64,000 nucleotides of DNA from Bacteroidota bacterium (GCA_020444515.1 JAHLKX010000003.1:448997-512996), one strand, 5' to 3'; counted from the first letter of the stretch, positions 35,898 through 45,187 are shown. Notes: a model not told the origin generated them from the letters alone. Made by a program: numbers and translations.

Positions 35898-35928
35898 CAA
35901 AGGTAAATTATTATTTACCTATTTCAAA
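35898..35928 (-). promoter_or_regulatory. promoter of hicAB
   Basis: On the reverse strand TTTG (35928-35925), a 19-bp spacer and TACCTTTG (35905-35898) give a good Bacteroidota promoter. The start of transcription would lie near 35891, about 9 bp before the hicA ATG. Confidence 0.75.
35901..35920. promoter_or_regulatory. 20-bp dyad operator in the hicAB promoter
   Basis: AGGTAAATTATTATTTACCT is a perfect inverted repeat with 8-bp arms and a 4-bp spacer. It overlaps the -7 box and fills most of the spacer of the hicAB promoter, the position expected for a HicB autorepression site. Confidence 0.75.
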
Positions 35929-35935
35929 TTTAATT

Positions 35936-36015
35936 TCACAATTTTATCTGCACTTGCACCTTCACTTCCGTTTTCTGATCGCCATCAATTTCATCCAGAC
36001 CTGTTCCAATGGTAT
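35936..36015. repeat. 80-bp direct repeat, copy within the intact gene
   Basis: Begins exactly at the stop codon of the helix-hairpin-helix protein gene and covers its last ~26 codons. It is 79/80 identical to 34549-34628. The arrangement of a full gene end plus a detached end resembles integration at the 3' end of a gene that is restored by the element. Confidence 0.93.
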
Positions 36016-38083
36016 TTTGATTGGCAAACCAAAGATGCGAGATCCGGGCCCAGATATTGATTTTTCCGAACAAGGTGTATTTCAGCATGAGGGCCGTTTT
36101 TGAACCTTTGTAATAATAAGCCGGCACCGAAAAGGCATACAATACATCATTTTCGTAGGCATAGATACGCTCATCGTAGGAATCGGTATCGAAGATGGCA
36201 TAGCGGAAAAAAAGTGTCAAATTATCATTGGCCGGCCGCCAATGAACATCATGATAAACAAGGTAACCTGTTCCACGATAACCGGCATCATCATGATAAA
36301 TTAAATATTCAGCACGGTTAGCCATGCGAACAACTGGAGAAACTTTATAATTAATATGAAATCGAATAGACGATTTACGAAAAGTGGTCAATGGATCAAG
36401 TCCGACCAGTTCGTTCAGGCCGTTAATTTGTTTGGTTTGTTGCTTGAACCGAAAGTTTAGACCCACATTGCCCGATGTCACATGCTCCACCTGCACCAAT
36501 CCCTCATTTCCGGAGGATGGTCCGTCGACTCGGTATCGCAACCAGGGATAATTGAAGATATCCATGTAAGCAGTCAGCGACCATTTAGGGGCCAGCAACA
36601 AACGCAATCCCGAATAAAAGCCCCGCTCATTGTAGCTGTTGCTTTCAGAAAATGCATTGGCAAACAGATTTTGATATTCGGGTTCATAATTTCGATATAA
36701 AAGAGAAATGGTAAGTATAGGATGAAGCGCTGCCGACAAGCCATGAAGCTGGGCCAGGGCACCGTTTCTACTCATGGATACTTCCCCGAATAAACTGATC
36801 TTATTGAGGAGATAAGCATAATCCATACCGGCATTGATGTTTTGGTCACCTTCAAACGTATACCGATCATAAAGCCGCTCTGCTGCTCCCAGCGGCAGGT
36901 CCATACGTGTAATTGCTCCGGTCACACCCATGCTCAGTCTGTTTTCCTGATAATGAATATGCCCCCCCATCACCTCCATATGGATGGCATCTTTTTTTTG
37001 TATCTCATTCACTGTGCGGTGATTACCCGTCTCCTGCAAGGAAGTTATAAAACCTTCATCCGTGTCGAGGGTATCGGAGGCATCGAGAGCGGCATCAATT
37101 TTGTTATTGGAATAAAATGCCGAAACTTCAAAATCACCCAGCCTGACCGTTGTGGCAGCTCCTCTGAAAAACCGGTTTTCATCAGCAGAAGTATAAGGGG
37201 TTATACCTGTCCCAAAGCGTTTAACATTGGCTGCATCCGAAGACTTTCCGAAGGCCAGCCCACCCCACATGGTAAGCCCCTGTCCGAATCGTAACTGATA
37301 ATCGCCTATGGTTAGGGACTTTAAATGACCGATATCATTCAGGCTCACATGTCCCGAATAAAAGTCAAAACCATTTCGCAAATTATGACCCGCCAGTTGT
37401 TGTATTGAATCGGGAATTTTATTGATAAAGATTGTTTCACCCGGATCTTTTTCTGTTGTGATACCCCAGCGAATTTTATTACCATACCTAAAACCGTATT
37501 TGAAAAACCATTTTTCATCAGAACCCAGGTAGTGTGAATTGGGCTTTTCAATCCAGGCACTGTCGGAGATATCGTTGTATCCGGTTCTTTCCTGAAGCAC
37601 TTTCTGGTATCGGAGGATGATCTGATGCCGGCCATATTTTAACGCATTGCGGAGCGGTATTTTGGCAGGAGGCGGCCTTTCAGATACCATCACATAGGGT
37701 ATGATCTTGTTAATTGTAATGGCATCAAAACCTTCTATCCCTTGCAATTCATAAACAGAAATCAGCAAACCATAATTCTCACGGTAAGCCATGAGGTGAA
37801 ATATTTGCATTTCGTTTAAAAAAACCAGGTCGGTCAGCTCATCCCGGGTAGCATAATTCAAATTGAGTGGATGATCGCGATAATATCGCAAACTTTCAAT
37901 CAATTCAGAATAGTCCAGATCCGCATCAGTTTTTTCGGCTATTTGCTCTATCCGGTCTGTGATATCTGTTTCGGATAAACGGGAAGACAGGGTGTCAGGT
38001 TGCTGAGCAATTGTTTTTCCCACACAAATGATCACCCATAAAATCAAGAACAGGATACCAATATGACTGGATAACCGGAACAT
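35936..38083 (-). CDS. helix-hairpin-helix domain outer-membrane protein
   Basis: 715 aa. The signal peptide covers residues 1-26. Residues 50-140 hold helix-hairpin-helix units (HPLNLNYATRDELTDLVFLNEMQ; LISVYELQGIEGFDAITINKI) like those of ComEA-type proteins. The remaining ~550 residues are aromatic-rich alternating strands, probably a large outer-membrane barrel (GDYQLRFGQGLTMWGGLAFG). Such HHH-barrel proteins are common in Bacteroidota; the role is unknown and a direct link to DNA uptake is not shown. The barrel gene upstream ends one base before its start, so the two form an operon. Its final 80 bp are duplicated at 34549-34628. Confidence 0.85.
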   Translation of the reverse strand: MFRLSSHIGILFLILWVIICVGKTIAQQPDTLSSRLSETDITDRIEQIAEKTDADLDYSELIESLRYYRDHPLNLNYATRDELTDLVFLNEMQIFHLMAYRENYGLLISVYELQGIEGFDAITINKIIPYVMVSERPPPAKIPLRNALKYGRHQIILRYQKVLQERTGYNDISDSAWIEKPNSHYLGSDEKWFFKYGFRYGNKIRWGITTEKDPGETIFINKIPDSIQQLAGHNLRNGFDFYSGHVSLNDIGHLKSLTIGDYQLRFGQGLTMWGGLAFGKSSDAANVKRFGTGITPYTSADENRFFRGAATTVRLGDFEVSAFYSNNKIDAALDASDTLDTDEGFITSLQETGNHRTVNEIQKKDAIHMEVMGGHIHYQENRLSMGVTGAITRMDLPLGAAERLYDRYTFEGDQNINAGMDYAYLLNKISLFGEVSMSRNGALAQLHGLSAALHPILTISLLYRNYEPEYQNLFANAFSESNSYNERGFYSGLRLLLAPKWSLTAYMDIFNYPWLRYRVDGPSSGNEGLVQVEHVTSGNVGLNFRFKQQTKQINGLNELVGLDPLTTFRKSSIRFHINYKVSPVVRMANRAEYLIYHDDAGYRGTGYLVYHDVHWRPANDNLTLFFRYAIFDTDSYDERIYAYENDVLYAFSVPAYYYKGSKTALMLKYTLFGKINIWARISHLWFANQNTIGTGLDEIDGDQKTEVKVQVQIKL

Positions 38084-38084
38084 A

Positions 38085-38960
38085 TCATGTGGATTTATGG
38101 AGTCGATAAATCATTGAAACGGAAGGTGACCATCCCAGTGCCTGGTGGATTGCTGCTGAAAAATCGATGGCCAATGGACCCATTTCCAAGCCAAATCCAA
38201 ACGTATACAGTGATGACACACTCAGGTTTTCAGCACCGCTCAAGGCCGGTACCGAAGCATATCCCACCCTGGCGAATGCCCTTTGTGCAACCTGGTATTC
38301 AAGGCCTGTTCTGAGTAATGGTTTATAATTGAGATCCTTCTCTGTTTCCACAACTAATACCAAAACATTTGATATGTTGTAGGAAATTCCCAACCGGTAA
38401 ATCGCTGAAATACGCTCCTCCGGCTCATCCATGATTTTAGCCCGGATAGGATTGAAGGCATGGGCACCGATGACAACTTTTTCAGAAATTTTTTTTTGCA
38501 TTCCAATTTCAAAGGTAAAGAGGCTGGCCTTCCCATAATCTCCGGTTAACTTGTGAGTTATATAATCAAGTTGAACACCTGCTGAAAATCCTTTCCCCAA
38601 AGTTTTTGAATAGGCGAGTCCAACCTTGCTTTCATTGTATTGATTGTATCCAAAATACCCATAACTCAAACCAAAAACGCCAGAGCCAACAGGAAGGACA
38701 ATACCCCCGGATTTAAGACCCAGTTCACTCACCAAAAAACGATTCTGGAAATAGAATGAAGCTGCCGGAGAATTATATGCTGCAAGACCTGCCTGGTTGT
38801 TGTGCAAAGACCAAAAGTCATGCAAGGCAACGGAAGCATCGCCCAAGGCGTTACCCCGCCCCCCTGATGGAATCTGAACGCCTGATCCCGCCTGGGAAAA
38901 AATGGGGAAAAGCACAATGAACAAAGGTAATCCTATGTTAATAATCAGGTGCTTTGGCAT
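38085..38960 (-). CDS. PorV/PorQ-type outer-membrane barrel protein
   Basis: 291 aa with a signal peptide (ending FSQAGSG). The N-terminus of the mature part, GGRGNALGDASVALHDFWSL, is the hallmark of PorV/PorQ-like barrels: a plug-like start with ALGDA and the following NNQAGLA. The rest has FadL-like alternating strands. PorV and PorQ act with the type IX secretion system; here the tight link to the HHH-barrel protein (1 bp) rather than to por genes suggests a related paralog. A TATATTTG-type -7 box lies at 38975-38968. Confidence 0.8.
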   Translation of the reverse strand: MPKHLIINIGLPLFIVLFPIFSQAGSGVQIPSGGRGNALGDASVALHDFWSLHNNQAGLAAYNSPAASFYFQNRFLVSELGLKSGGIVLPVGSGVFGLSYGYFGYNQYNESKVGLAYSKTLGKGFSAGVQLDYITHKLTGDYGKASLFTFEIGMQKKISEKVVIGAHAFNPIRAKIMDEPEERISAIYRLGISYNISNVLVLVVETEKDLNYKPLLRTGLEYQVAQRAFARVGYASVPALSGAENLSVSSLYTFGFGLEMGPLAIDFSAAIHQALGWSPSVSMIYRLHKST

Positions 38961-39033
38961 GGCCTGTCAAATATAATAAAAATTCATGTTGAACATTTGC
39001 ATAATTTTATTGTCTTTTCAAAAAACGATCTCC

Positions 39034-39684
39034 ATGAAAATAATTCTTGACTACCTGAAAGATCTCAAAGCCCATAATGAAAGGGAATGGTTTCATGCCC
39101 ATAAGCCACAATACGAAAAAGCAAAAAAGGAATTTGAAGCATTGGTAAACCGCTTGATACCTGAGATTTACAAACTTGATCCCTCAATCGGAACCATCAC
39201 CGCAAAGGATTGTGTTTTCCGGATTTTCAGAGACATTCGTTTTTCGAAGGATAAAACTCCTTATAAAACACATTTTGGTGCTTACATGGCCAAAGGTGGG
39301 CGCAAAAGCACTTTTGCCGGCTATTATCTTCATATTGATGCAGCACAATCATTTGCAGCCGGGGGAATGCATATGCCCCAGCCTGAAAACCTGAAAAAAA
39401 TCAGGCAGGAGATTATGTACAACGCAAAAGAATTCAAAAGCATCATTGAAAATCCTGAATTCAAAAAAACATTCGGTCAATTTGTGGATGAAAGGTTAAA
39501 ACGTCCACCCAAAGATTTTCCAGCCGATTTTCCGGATATTGAACTGCTGAAATTTAAGGGATACACAGTCATGCATCATTTGGATGAACAAACATTATTA
39601 GGAAACCATTCTGAATCAACAATTTTATCTGCTTTTAAAGTTTTAAAGCCACTGAATGATTTCCTGAACAAAAGTCAGGACTAA
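39034..39684 (+). CDS. DUF2461 family protein
   Basis: 216 aa from the ATG at 39034 (an open frame back to 38986 adds a hydrophobic stub that overlaps the promoter of the divergent gene). The family signature is complete: LDYLKDLKAHNEREWFHAHKP, FRIFRDIRFSKDKTPYKTHFGA, then YYLHIDAAQSFAAGGMHMP. DUF2461 proteins (TIGR02453) are cytoplasmic and of unknown function. Monocistronic. Confidence 0.9.
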   Translation: MKIILDYLKDLKAHNEREWFHAHKPQYEKAKKEFEALVNRLIPEIYKLDPSIGTITAKDCVFRIFRDIRFSKDKTPYKTHFGAYMAKGGRKSTFAGYYLHIDAAQSFAAGGMHMPQPENLKKIRQEIMYNAKEFKSIIENPEFKKTFGQFVDERLKRPPKDFPADFPDIELLKFKGYTVMHHLDEQTLLGNHSESTILSAFKVLKPLNDFLNKSQD

Positions 39685-39909
39685 CAATTTTTAAATAAGA
39701 AATTAAATTTATTTTCCCCCCTATCTCAGCATTATTCTACGAATTTGAACTGAACATTCCGGTTTCTTTATCCGCTATCGAAGAAATGGGTTAGCAAAGG
39801 TCGCACAGAACTGCAATTAACCCTTAATTTACAATACATTATACAAAAAGGTACAGTCTTTGCAAAAGTGATGGCGTCCTATTTTTAGTAATCGAGAAAA
39901 TTACAAAAC

Positions 39910-41151
39910 GTGAGTTACAATCAAGGTGCATTAAGAGGTTATAATATTTCAGAGGGTATTCAGTCAGAATTTTCAGATGATTTTCACCCTGAAGTATATC
40001 ACATCATTATTGTCAGTCAAAATGAACACATCCATGCCACTTTGAGCCGCACACTTGAACACTTTTCACTCAATTCCCGCAGCATAAATGTACTGCATGC
40101 AGGAAATTTGCATGAAGCCAGGGTACTGGTTGAAAAAAATAAAGAGACCATTCTGGTCGTCATTGATAACAATGTACAAGTCAACGGATCTTATAGTGTT
40201 TTTGTGGATTACGTTCAGAACCAGTTAAAAAATAATATGTGTCATATCACATTCAAAGAGAATCTCATTCGTCCCGGTCAAAAAAATAGTATTCCCATTG
40301 ATGGTTTTGACAAAAAAGAATTGAATGAATTTTTAAATGCTCGTGATCGTCTCATCGAAATAACGCGGATGATCATGATGACCACCGAAATGGAAAACAA
40401 AATTGAGGAAAAGGACCTGGAAAATGAATCCTTTGATAACCCTGAAAACAAACCTGCTGATTACAGGATCACCCGTGATCGTCTCTATAGCATTCTTGCT
40501 CATGACCTCAAAGGACCGGTTGGCAACATCAAAGTAATGCTTGAATTCTTAACCAATGAACCCGAACTTTTGGACCAGGATTCATCAAAAGACCTGCTAT
40601 TCCGGGTCAGAGAGTCGGCTGAAAGCGTTCATGAGCTACTCGAGGATTTCCTTTTCTGGAGCCGAATGATCAAACAAGATGTTTACTTTAATCCGTCAAA
40701 AGTGGATTTGGATTTGGTGATCCGCGAAAACATCCTGTTGCTTAAAAGTGTTGCAGCAGCAAAGGACATAGCCCTATCATACGAAATCGACGAAGAAGCT
40801 TTCACCTATGCTGATGAATACATGCTTCACACCATTATCCGCAATCTTTTATACAATGCCATCAAGTTCACAGAGTGCGGCGGCCATATTGAGATTTCTA
40901 CAAAAGAATTCGAACATTTTCATGAAGTTGTTGTCAGGGATAATGGCGTGGGTATTCCATCCGAAGGGATTGAAAAAATATTCCGTTCCGATGTTGTTTA
41001 TTCCACCAACGGAACCTCTATGGAAGGAGGAACCGGGCTTGGGTTGATCCTCTGCCGCGATTTTGTGGAAAAGAACGGAGGTGAAATCTGGGTAGAAAGC
41101 GAAGAAAATAAGGGCAGCACGTTCCGGTTTACCCTGCCTAAATGGAAATAA
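39910..41151 (+). CDS. sensor histidine kinase with a divergent receiver/DUF3369-like N-terminus
   Basis: 413 aa from a GTG start. Residues 25-150 resemble a receiver domain (VYHIIIVSQNEHIHATLSRTL; ILVVIDNN) followed by a tail like that of DUF3369 modules (FVDYVQNQLKNNMCHI, then RPGQ). The acidic pair of normal receivers is replaced by Ser-Gln (IIIVSQNEH), so Mg binding and phosphorylation are doubtful, although the candidate Asp is kept. Residues 180-260 are a HisKA dimerisation domain with phospho-acceptor His198 (LAHDLKGP). The ATPase domain follows with N box RNLLYNAIKFT, G1 VRDNGVGIP and G2 GGTGLGLIL. No membrane segment or response regulator gene is near, so the kinase is likely cytoplasmic and orphan. 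Confidence 0.85.
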   Translation: MSYNQGALRGYNISEGIQSEFSDDFHPEVYHIIIVSQNEHIHATLSRTLEHFSLNSRSINVLHAGNLHEARVLVEKNKETILVVIDNNVQVNGSYSVFVDYVQNQLKNNMCHITFKENLIRPGQKNSIPIDGFDKKELNEFLNARDRLIEITRMIMMTTEMENKIEEKDLENESFDNPENKPADYRITRDRLYSILAHDLKGPVGNIKVMLEFLTNEPELLDQDSSKDLLFRVRESAESVHELLEDFLFWSRMIKQDVYFNPSKVDLDLVIRENILLLKSVAAAKDIALSYEIDEEAFTYADEYMLHTIIRNLLYNAIKFTECGGHIEISTKEFEHFHEVVVRDNGVGIPSEGIEKIFRSDVVYSTNGTSMEGGTGLGLILCRDFVEKNGGEIWVESEENKGSTFRFTLPKWK

Positions 41152-41205
41152 AAGGCCTAGCCTGCTATTGAAATCAATTATCTTTGTCTGAGCAATTGCA
41201 AAGGC

Positions 41206-41823
41206 ATGAATCCAATTTTTCCGTATTTCCCAGAACTCACAAAATCCCAACAACTTCAATTTGAAAAACTGGCACCTTTGTATGCAGAATGGAATGCCCG
41301 TATCAATGTTATATCCCGCAAAGACATTGATCATTTGTATGAACGTCATGTCTTGCATTCTCTGGGCATAGCTAAAATCATTTCATTTAAAAAAGGAACA
41401 CGGGTTTTGGATGTGGGCACAGGTGGCGGATTTCCGGGTATACCGCTGGCCATCATGTTCCCCGATGTCAAGTTTCACCTCATAGATTCAATAGGTAAAA
41501 AAATTAAAGTCGTCAATGCCATTGTGAATGAAATTGGATTAAAAAATACAACAACGGAGCAAGCCAGGGCTGAGACACTGAAAGGAAGCCATGACTTTAT
41601 TGTAAGCCGCGCTGTAACTGCATTACCTGAATTTTATGATTGGGTTAAACATTTGATCCGAAAGCAACAAAACAACCTGATCCCCAATGGTATATTGTAT
41701 TTGAAAGGTGGTGACATGGAAAAAGAGCTTTCATCAATCAACGGAAAGTTTACTCTGTACAGGCTCAATGATTATTTTGAGGAGCCATTTTTCGAATCAA
41801 AACTGGCGGTCCATATATATTGA
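41206..41823 (+). CDS. rsmG: 16S rRNA (guanine527-N7)-methyltransferase
   Basis: 205 aa. Motifs are WNARINVISRKDIDHLYERHVLHSL, the SAM loop VLDVGTGGGFPGIPLAI, the HLIDSIGKKIKVVNAIV segment and the C-terminal SRAVTALPEFYDWV. These define RsmG, which methylates G527 in 16S rRNA in the decoding centre; its loss gives low-level streptomycin resistance in other bacteria. A TATCTTTG -7 box (41179-41186) lies 20 bp before the ATG. Confidence 0.96.
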   Translation: MNPIFPYFPELTKSQQLQFEKLAPLYAEWNARINVISRKDIDHLYERHVLHSLGIAKIISFKKGTRVLDVGTGGGFPGIPLAIMFPDVKFHLIDSIGKKIKVVNAIVNEIGLKNTTTEQARAETLKGSHDFIVSRAVTALPEFYDWVKHLIRKQQNNLIPNGILYLKGGDMEKELSSINGKFTLYRLNDYFEEPFFESKLAVHIY

Positions 41824-41940
41824 TAATCCTTTATAATTTTCAAAAATCAGGAACTACAAGCGGTAAATCCGATGATTAATTCATTGCGACAAACTGTTTT
41901 TTATTATCTTCGTCGGCTTAATATTTAAAATTTATTGAAC

Positions 41941-43647
41941 ATGACAGAAGCAATTAAAAATTCTCTGCGGGATTCAAAGAAAGCCAGGTGGACTGCATTG
42001 GTCGTTGTTTCACTTTCGATGTTTGGCGCATACTTTTTCAATTATGCACTTTCCCCGGTTAAACCAATGCTGGAAAGCATTTTGGGTTGGACGAGTTCCG
42101 ACTTTGGAATTTACACCTCTTCTTACACCTGGTTCAACGTTTTCCTTTTCATGTTAATTTTCAGTGGTATCATCCTCGATAAAATGGGAATTCGCTTTAC
42201 CGGATTAGCTGCTACCTCTATGATGGCTATTGGAACCGGTTTAAATTATTGGGCATTGATACATGTATTTCCTGATGGAGCAACCATCTTCGGAATCAAA
42301 ACCCAGGTTGTTATTTCAGCCATCGGTTTTGGAATTTTTGGTGTAGGAACCGAAGCAGGGGGTATTACCGTGTCAAAGGCAGTAGTGAAATGGTTTAAAG
42401 GAAAAGAAATGGCTTTGGCTATGGGGCTTCAGATGTCTATCGCCAGGCTGGGTACAGCGCTTGCACTTGGTATTGCTTTACCGGTTGCAAAATCATACAA
42501 CTTCACTTCTCCTGTCTTACTTGCTTTTGTTTTTATGTTGATCGCACTCGGCGCTTTTATCATCTATACCTTTATGGATAGAAAGCTGGATACCTCTATT
42601 GCTACTACCATTGATGTGGGCACCGAGGAAGATAAGTTCGAACTAAAAGATATTCTTTTCATTATCAAAAACAAAGGATTTTGGTACATTGCCATTCTTT
42701 GTGTTTTATTTTATTCAGCAGTCTTCCCATTCCTGTTTTATGCCACCGACCTGATGATTAATAAATACCAGGTTAATCCAAACCTGGCAGGTGCGATCCC
42801 GGCCTTGTTACCCTTTGGAACCATTTTCCTTACACCCCTTTTCGGTACCATTTATGATCGAAAGGGCAAAGGTGCAACCATTATGATTATCGGTTCACTG
42901 ATCCTTATTGTTGTCCATGGAATATTAACCATTCCTTTCCTCACATCATGGTGGGTCGCAACCGTGATGGTTATTGTTCTTGGAATCGGCTTCTCACTGG
43001 TACCTGCTGCTATGTGGCCATCCGTTCCAAAAATAATTCCTGAAAAACAACTTGGTACGGCTTACGCTGTGATCTTTTGGATTCAGAATATAGGCCTTTG
43101 GGCCATTCCATTGCTCCTGGGAATTATCCTTGATTCAACCAATCCACAGGTCTCACCCAACAAAACCCTTGTTAGGGATGCCATCACCGATGCTTATATG
43201 GCAAAATTCTCAAATAACACTTATCAGTTTTCTGAAAAAGATATCGCCAGGATGGCTGAAAGAGCAAGTAGCATGACCATTGACTCAATTGTTCAGGTTA
43301 CTAACTATGAACCGGTTTCAAATGCAGATTTAAATCGGGAAGATCTTAAGAAAAATATATCTGAGGTAACGGCAAAGGGACTGGTTGGAATTACAACCGT
43401 AGGCGATGAAGATGCATTTAAAGAAACCGTGAAAAAAACAACCGTTAAAGCTGTTTTTCCCTTGATCGAAGGTAAAAAACTCAATTTGCGTTACGACTAT
43501 TTCTACGATCTGGTGTTGTTTACATCGCTTGGGATTGTGTCGCTGTTATTTGCCTTTCTGCTGAAAGCCGAAGACCGCAAAAAAGGGTATGGACTTGAAT
43601 TACCAAATATCGCTGAGAAAGCTGAGGAAATTAAAGAACAATCTTAA
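41941..43647 (+). CDS. MFS transporter with a large insertion before the last helix
   Basis: 568 aa from the ATG at 41941 (a TTG two codons earlier is also in frame). It has twelve hydrophobic segments in the major facilitator pattern, with the loop 2-3 motif ILDKMGIRFTG and the 8-9 counterpart TIYDRKGKGATI. Between helices 11 and 12 (about residues 400-520) lies a ~120-residue hydrophilic insertion (NTYQFSEKDIARMAERASS...KGLVGITTV) that is predicted outside the cytoplasm. The substrate is unknown. The next gene, a peptidase, begins 25 bp downstream, which suggests a peptide or amino-acid substrate. Confidence 0.87.
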   Translation: MTEAIKNSLRDSKKARWTALVVVSLSMFGAYFFNYALSPVKPMLESILGWTSSDFGIYTSSYTWFNVFLFMLIFSGIILDKMGIRFTGLAATSMMAIGTGLNYWALIHVFPDGATIFGIKTQVVISAIGFGIFGVGTEAGGITVSKAVVKWFKGKEMALAMGLQMSIARLGTALALGIALPVAKSYNFTSPVLLAFVFMLIALGAFIIYTFMDRKLDTSIATTIDVGTEEDKFELKDILFIIKNKGFWYIAILCVLFYSAVFPFLFYATDLMINKYQVNPNLAGAIPALLPFGTIFLTPLFGTIYDRKGKGATIMIIGSLILIVVHGILTIPFLTSWWVATVMVIVLGIGFSLVPAAMWPSVPKIIPEKQLGTAYAVIFWIQNIGLWAIPLLLGIILDSTNPQVSPNKTLVRDAITDAYMAKFSNNTYQFSEKDIARMAERASSMTIDSIVQVTNYEPVSNADLNREDLKKNISEVTAKGLVGITTVGDEDAFKETVKKTTVKAVFPLIEGKKLNLRYDYFYDLVLFTSLGIVSLLFAFLLKAEDRKKGYGLELPNIAEKAEEIKEQS

Positions 43648-43672
43648 TTTGAAAATAAAAAAATAAACCATT

Positions 43673-45133
43673 ATGAGTCAAGAGATCTTGAATCTGGAAC
43701 CCAAAGTTATCTGGAAACATTTTTATAGTTTAACCCAAATACCACGTCCATCTAAAAAAGAAGGCCAAATCATCGAATTTGTTAAAGAATTTGGCGAAAA
43801 ACTCGGACTGGAAACCCTGGTCGATGCGGTGGGAAATGTGATCATCAAAAAACCGGCAACGGCCGGCATGGAAAACCGGAAAGGGATCATCCTTCAGGGT
43901 CACCTGGATATGGTTCCTCAAAAAAACAGCGATACGGCCCATGATTTTGAAAAAGATCCCATTGATGCTTATGTTGATGGCGACTGGGTTACAGCCAAAG
44001 GGACGACCCTTGGTTCGGATAATGGAATGGGTGTGGCGGCAGCCATGGCTGTATTGGAGGCCAATGACCTGGCCCATGGTCCGGTTGAAGCCTTGTTTAC
44101 CATTGATGAAGAAACAGGAATGACCGGTGCAGAAAATCTTCAGCCTGGTATACTTGATGGCGATATTTTGCTGAACATGGATTCGGAAGACGAAGGCGAA
44201 TTATACATCGGATGCGCTGGTGGAGTTGATACAGAAGTAAAATTTCATTATCAGGAAGAACCCGTTCCAACAGGAACAATTGCTTATAAGATAAGTGTTA
44301 CAGGGCTTAAAGGAGGGCATTCCGGATTGGATATCCACCTGGGTAAAGGCAATGCCTGTCTGATTTTAAATCAAACCTTAAAGGAGATAAACGAAAAATT
44401 AGATGCCCGACTTTCTGCTATTAATGCAGGGAGTCTGCGCAATGCCATTCCCAGGGAAGCATTTGCCAGCATTGTAATACCTGCCGCGGCAGAAGACGAA
44501 TTGCTTGACTTTATCCATGAAATGCATCAAAAGACCGCTGAGGCCTTCAAAGACATTGATCCCGATCTGAAAATTACGGCTTCCAAATCGAATATGCCGG
44601 CCTTTGTAATCGATGCTGATACGGAAAAGAAATTTTATCAAGCAGTAGCAGATTGTCCCAATGGGGTAATCGCATTCGATAAAAATATGCCTGATGTCGT
44701 TGAAACTTCATCAAACCTGGCCATTATTAAATCAGAGGACAGGGTGATAAATATTGCCATATTGACCCGCAGTGCAGCAGATAATGAGCGGGATAAGGCC
44801 GCCACTGCAATTGCAGATGTTTTTGCATCCAAAGGTGCTGAAACAGCTCATCATGGAGCCTATCCCGGCTGGAAGCCCGATGTTAATTCACCCATTTTAG
44901 CCGCCATGAAAAATGTTTACAACGATCATTTTGGCAAGGTGCCTGAGGTAAAGGTGATCCATGCCGGACTGGAATGTGGTATCCTGGGAGCGATCTATCC
45001 CAATTGGGATATGATATCTTTTGGGCCTACCATTCGCTTTCCGCATTCACCTGACGAAAAAGTCAATATTGAAACGGTGCAAAAATTCTGGGATTTCCTG
45101 GTCGCCACCCTTAAACATGCACCTAAAAAATAA
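43673..45133 (+). CDS. pepD: aminoacyl-histidine dipeptidase (cytosol non-specific dipeptidase)
   Basis: 486 aa M20-family metallopeptidase. Metal ligands and motifs: QGHLDMVPQ, the bridging GSDNGMGVAA, catalytic ALFTIDEETGMTG, MDSEDEGELYIG, and GLKGGHSGLDIH in the lid domain, then GLECGI and SFGPTIRFPHSPDE at the end. These match PepD, which cuts Xaa-His and other dipeptides in the cytoplasm. It follows the MFS transporter by 25 bp and ends in a terminator, so transporter and peptidase form a likely uptake-and-hydrolysis operon. Confidence 0.95.
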   Translation: MSQEILNLEPKVIWKHFYSLTQIPRPSKKEGQIIEFVKEFGEKLGLETLVDAVGNVIIKKPATAGMENRKGIILQGHLDMVPQKNSDTAHDFEKDPIDAYVDGDWVTAKGTTLGSDNGMGVAAAMAVLEANDLAHGPVEALFTIDEETGMTGAENLQPGILDGDILLNMDSEDEGELYIGCAGGVDTEVKFHYQEEPVPTGTIAYKISVTGLKGGHSGLDIHLGKGNACLILNQTLKEINEKLDARLSAINAGSLRNAIPREAFASIVIPAAAEDELLDFIHEMHQKTAEAFKDIDPDLKITASKSNMPAFVIDADTEKKFYQAVADCPNGVIAFDKNMPDVVETSSNLAIIKSEDRVINIAILTRSAADNERDKAATAIADVFASKGAETAHHGAYPGWKPDVNSPILAAMKNVYNDHFGKVPEVKVIHAGLECGILGAIYPNWDMISFGPTIRFPHSPDEKVNIETVQKFWDFLVATLKHAPKK

Positions 45134-45152
45134 ACCCATCCCATGGATGTTT

Positions 45153-45187
45153 AAGCCTGGAGTTCACGCTTCAGGCTTTTTTATTTT
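45153..45187 (+). terminator. intrinsic terminator after pepD
   Basis: Stem AAGCCTGGAG (45153-45162) pairs with CTTCAGGCTT (45169-45178) including one G-T pair, 6-nt loop, then a T-rich tail (45177-45187). Confidence 0.9.

Noticed and set aside
35936..38083. HHH-barrel protein as part of a DNA-uptake system together with ComEC
   Set aside because: It has HHH units but is a large outer-membrane protein, 16 kb from comEC and paired with a PorV/PorQ-like barrel. No evidence links the two.
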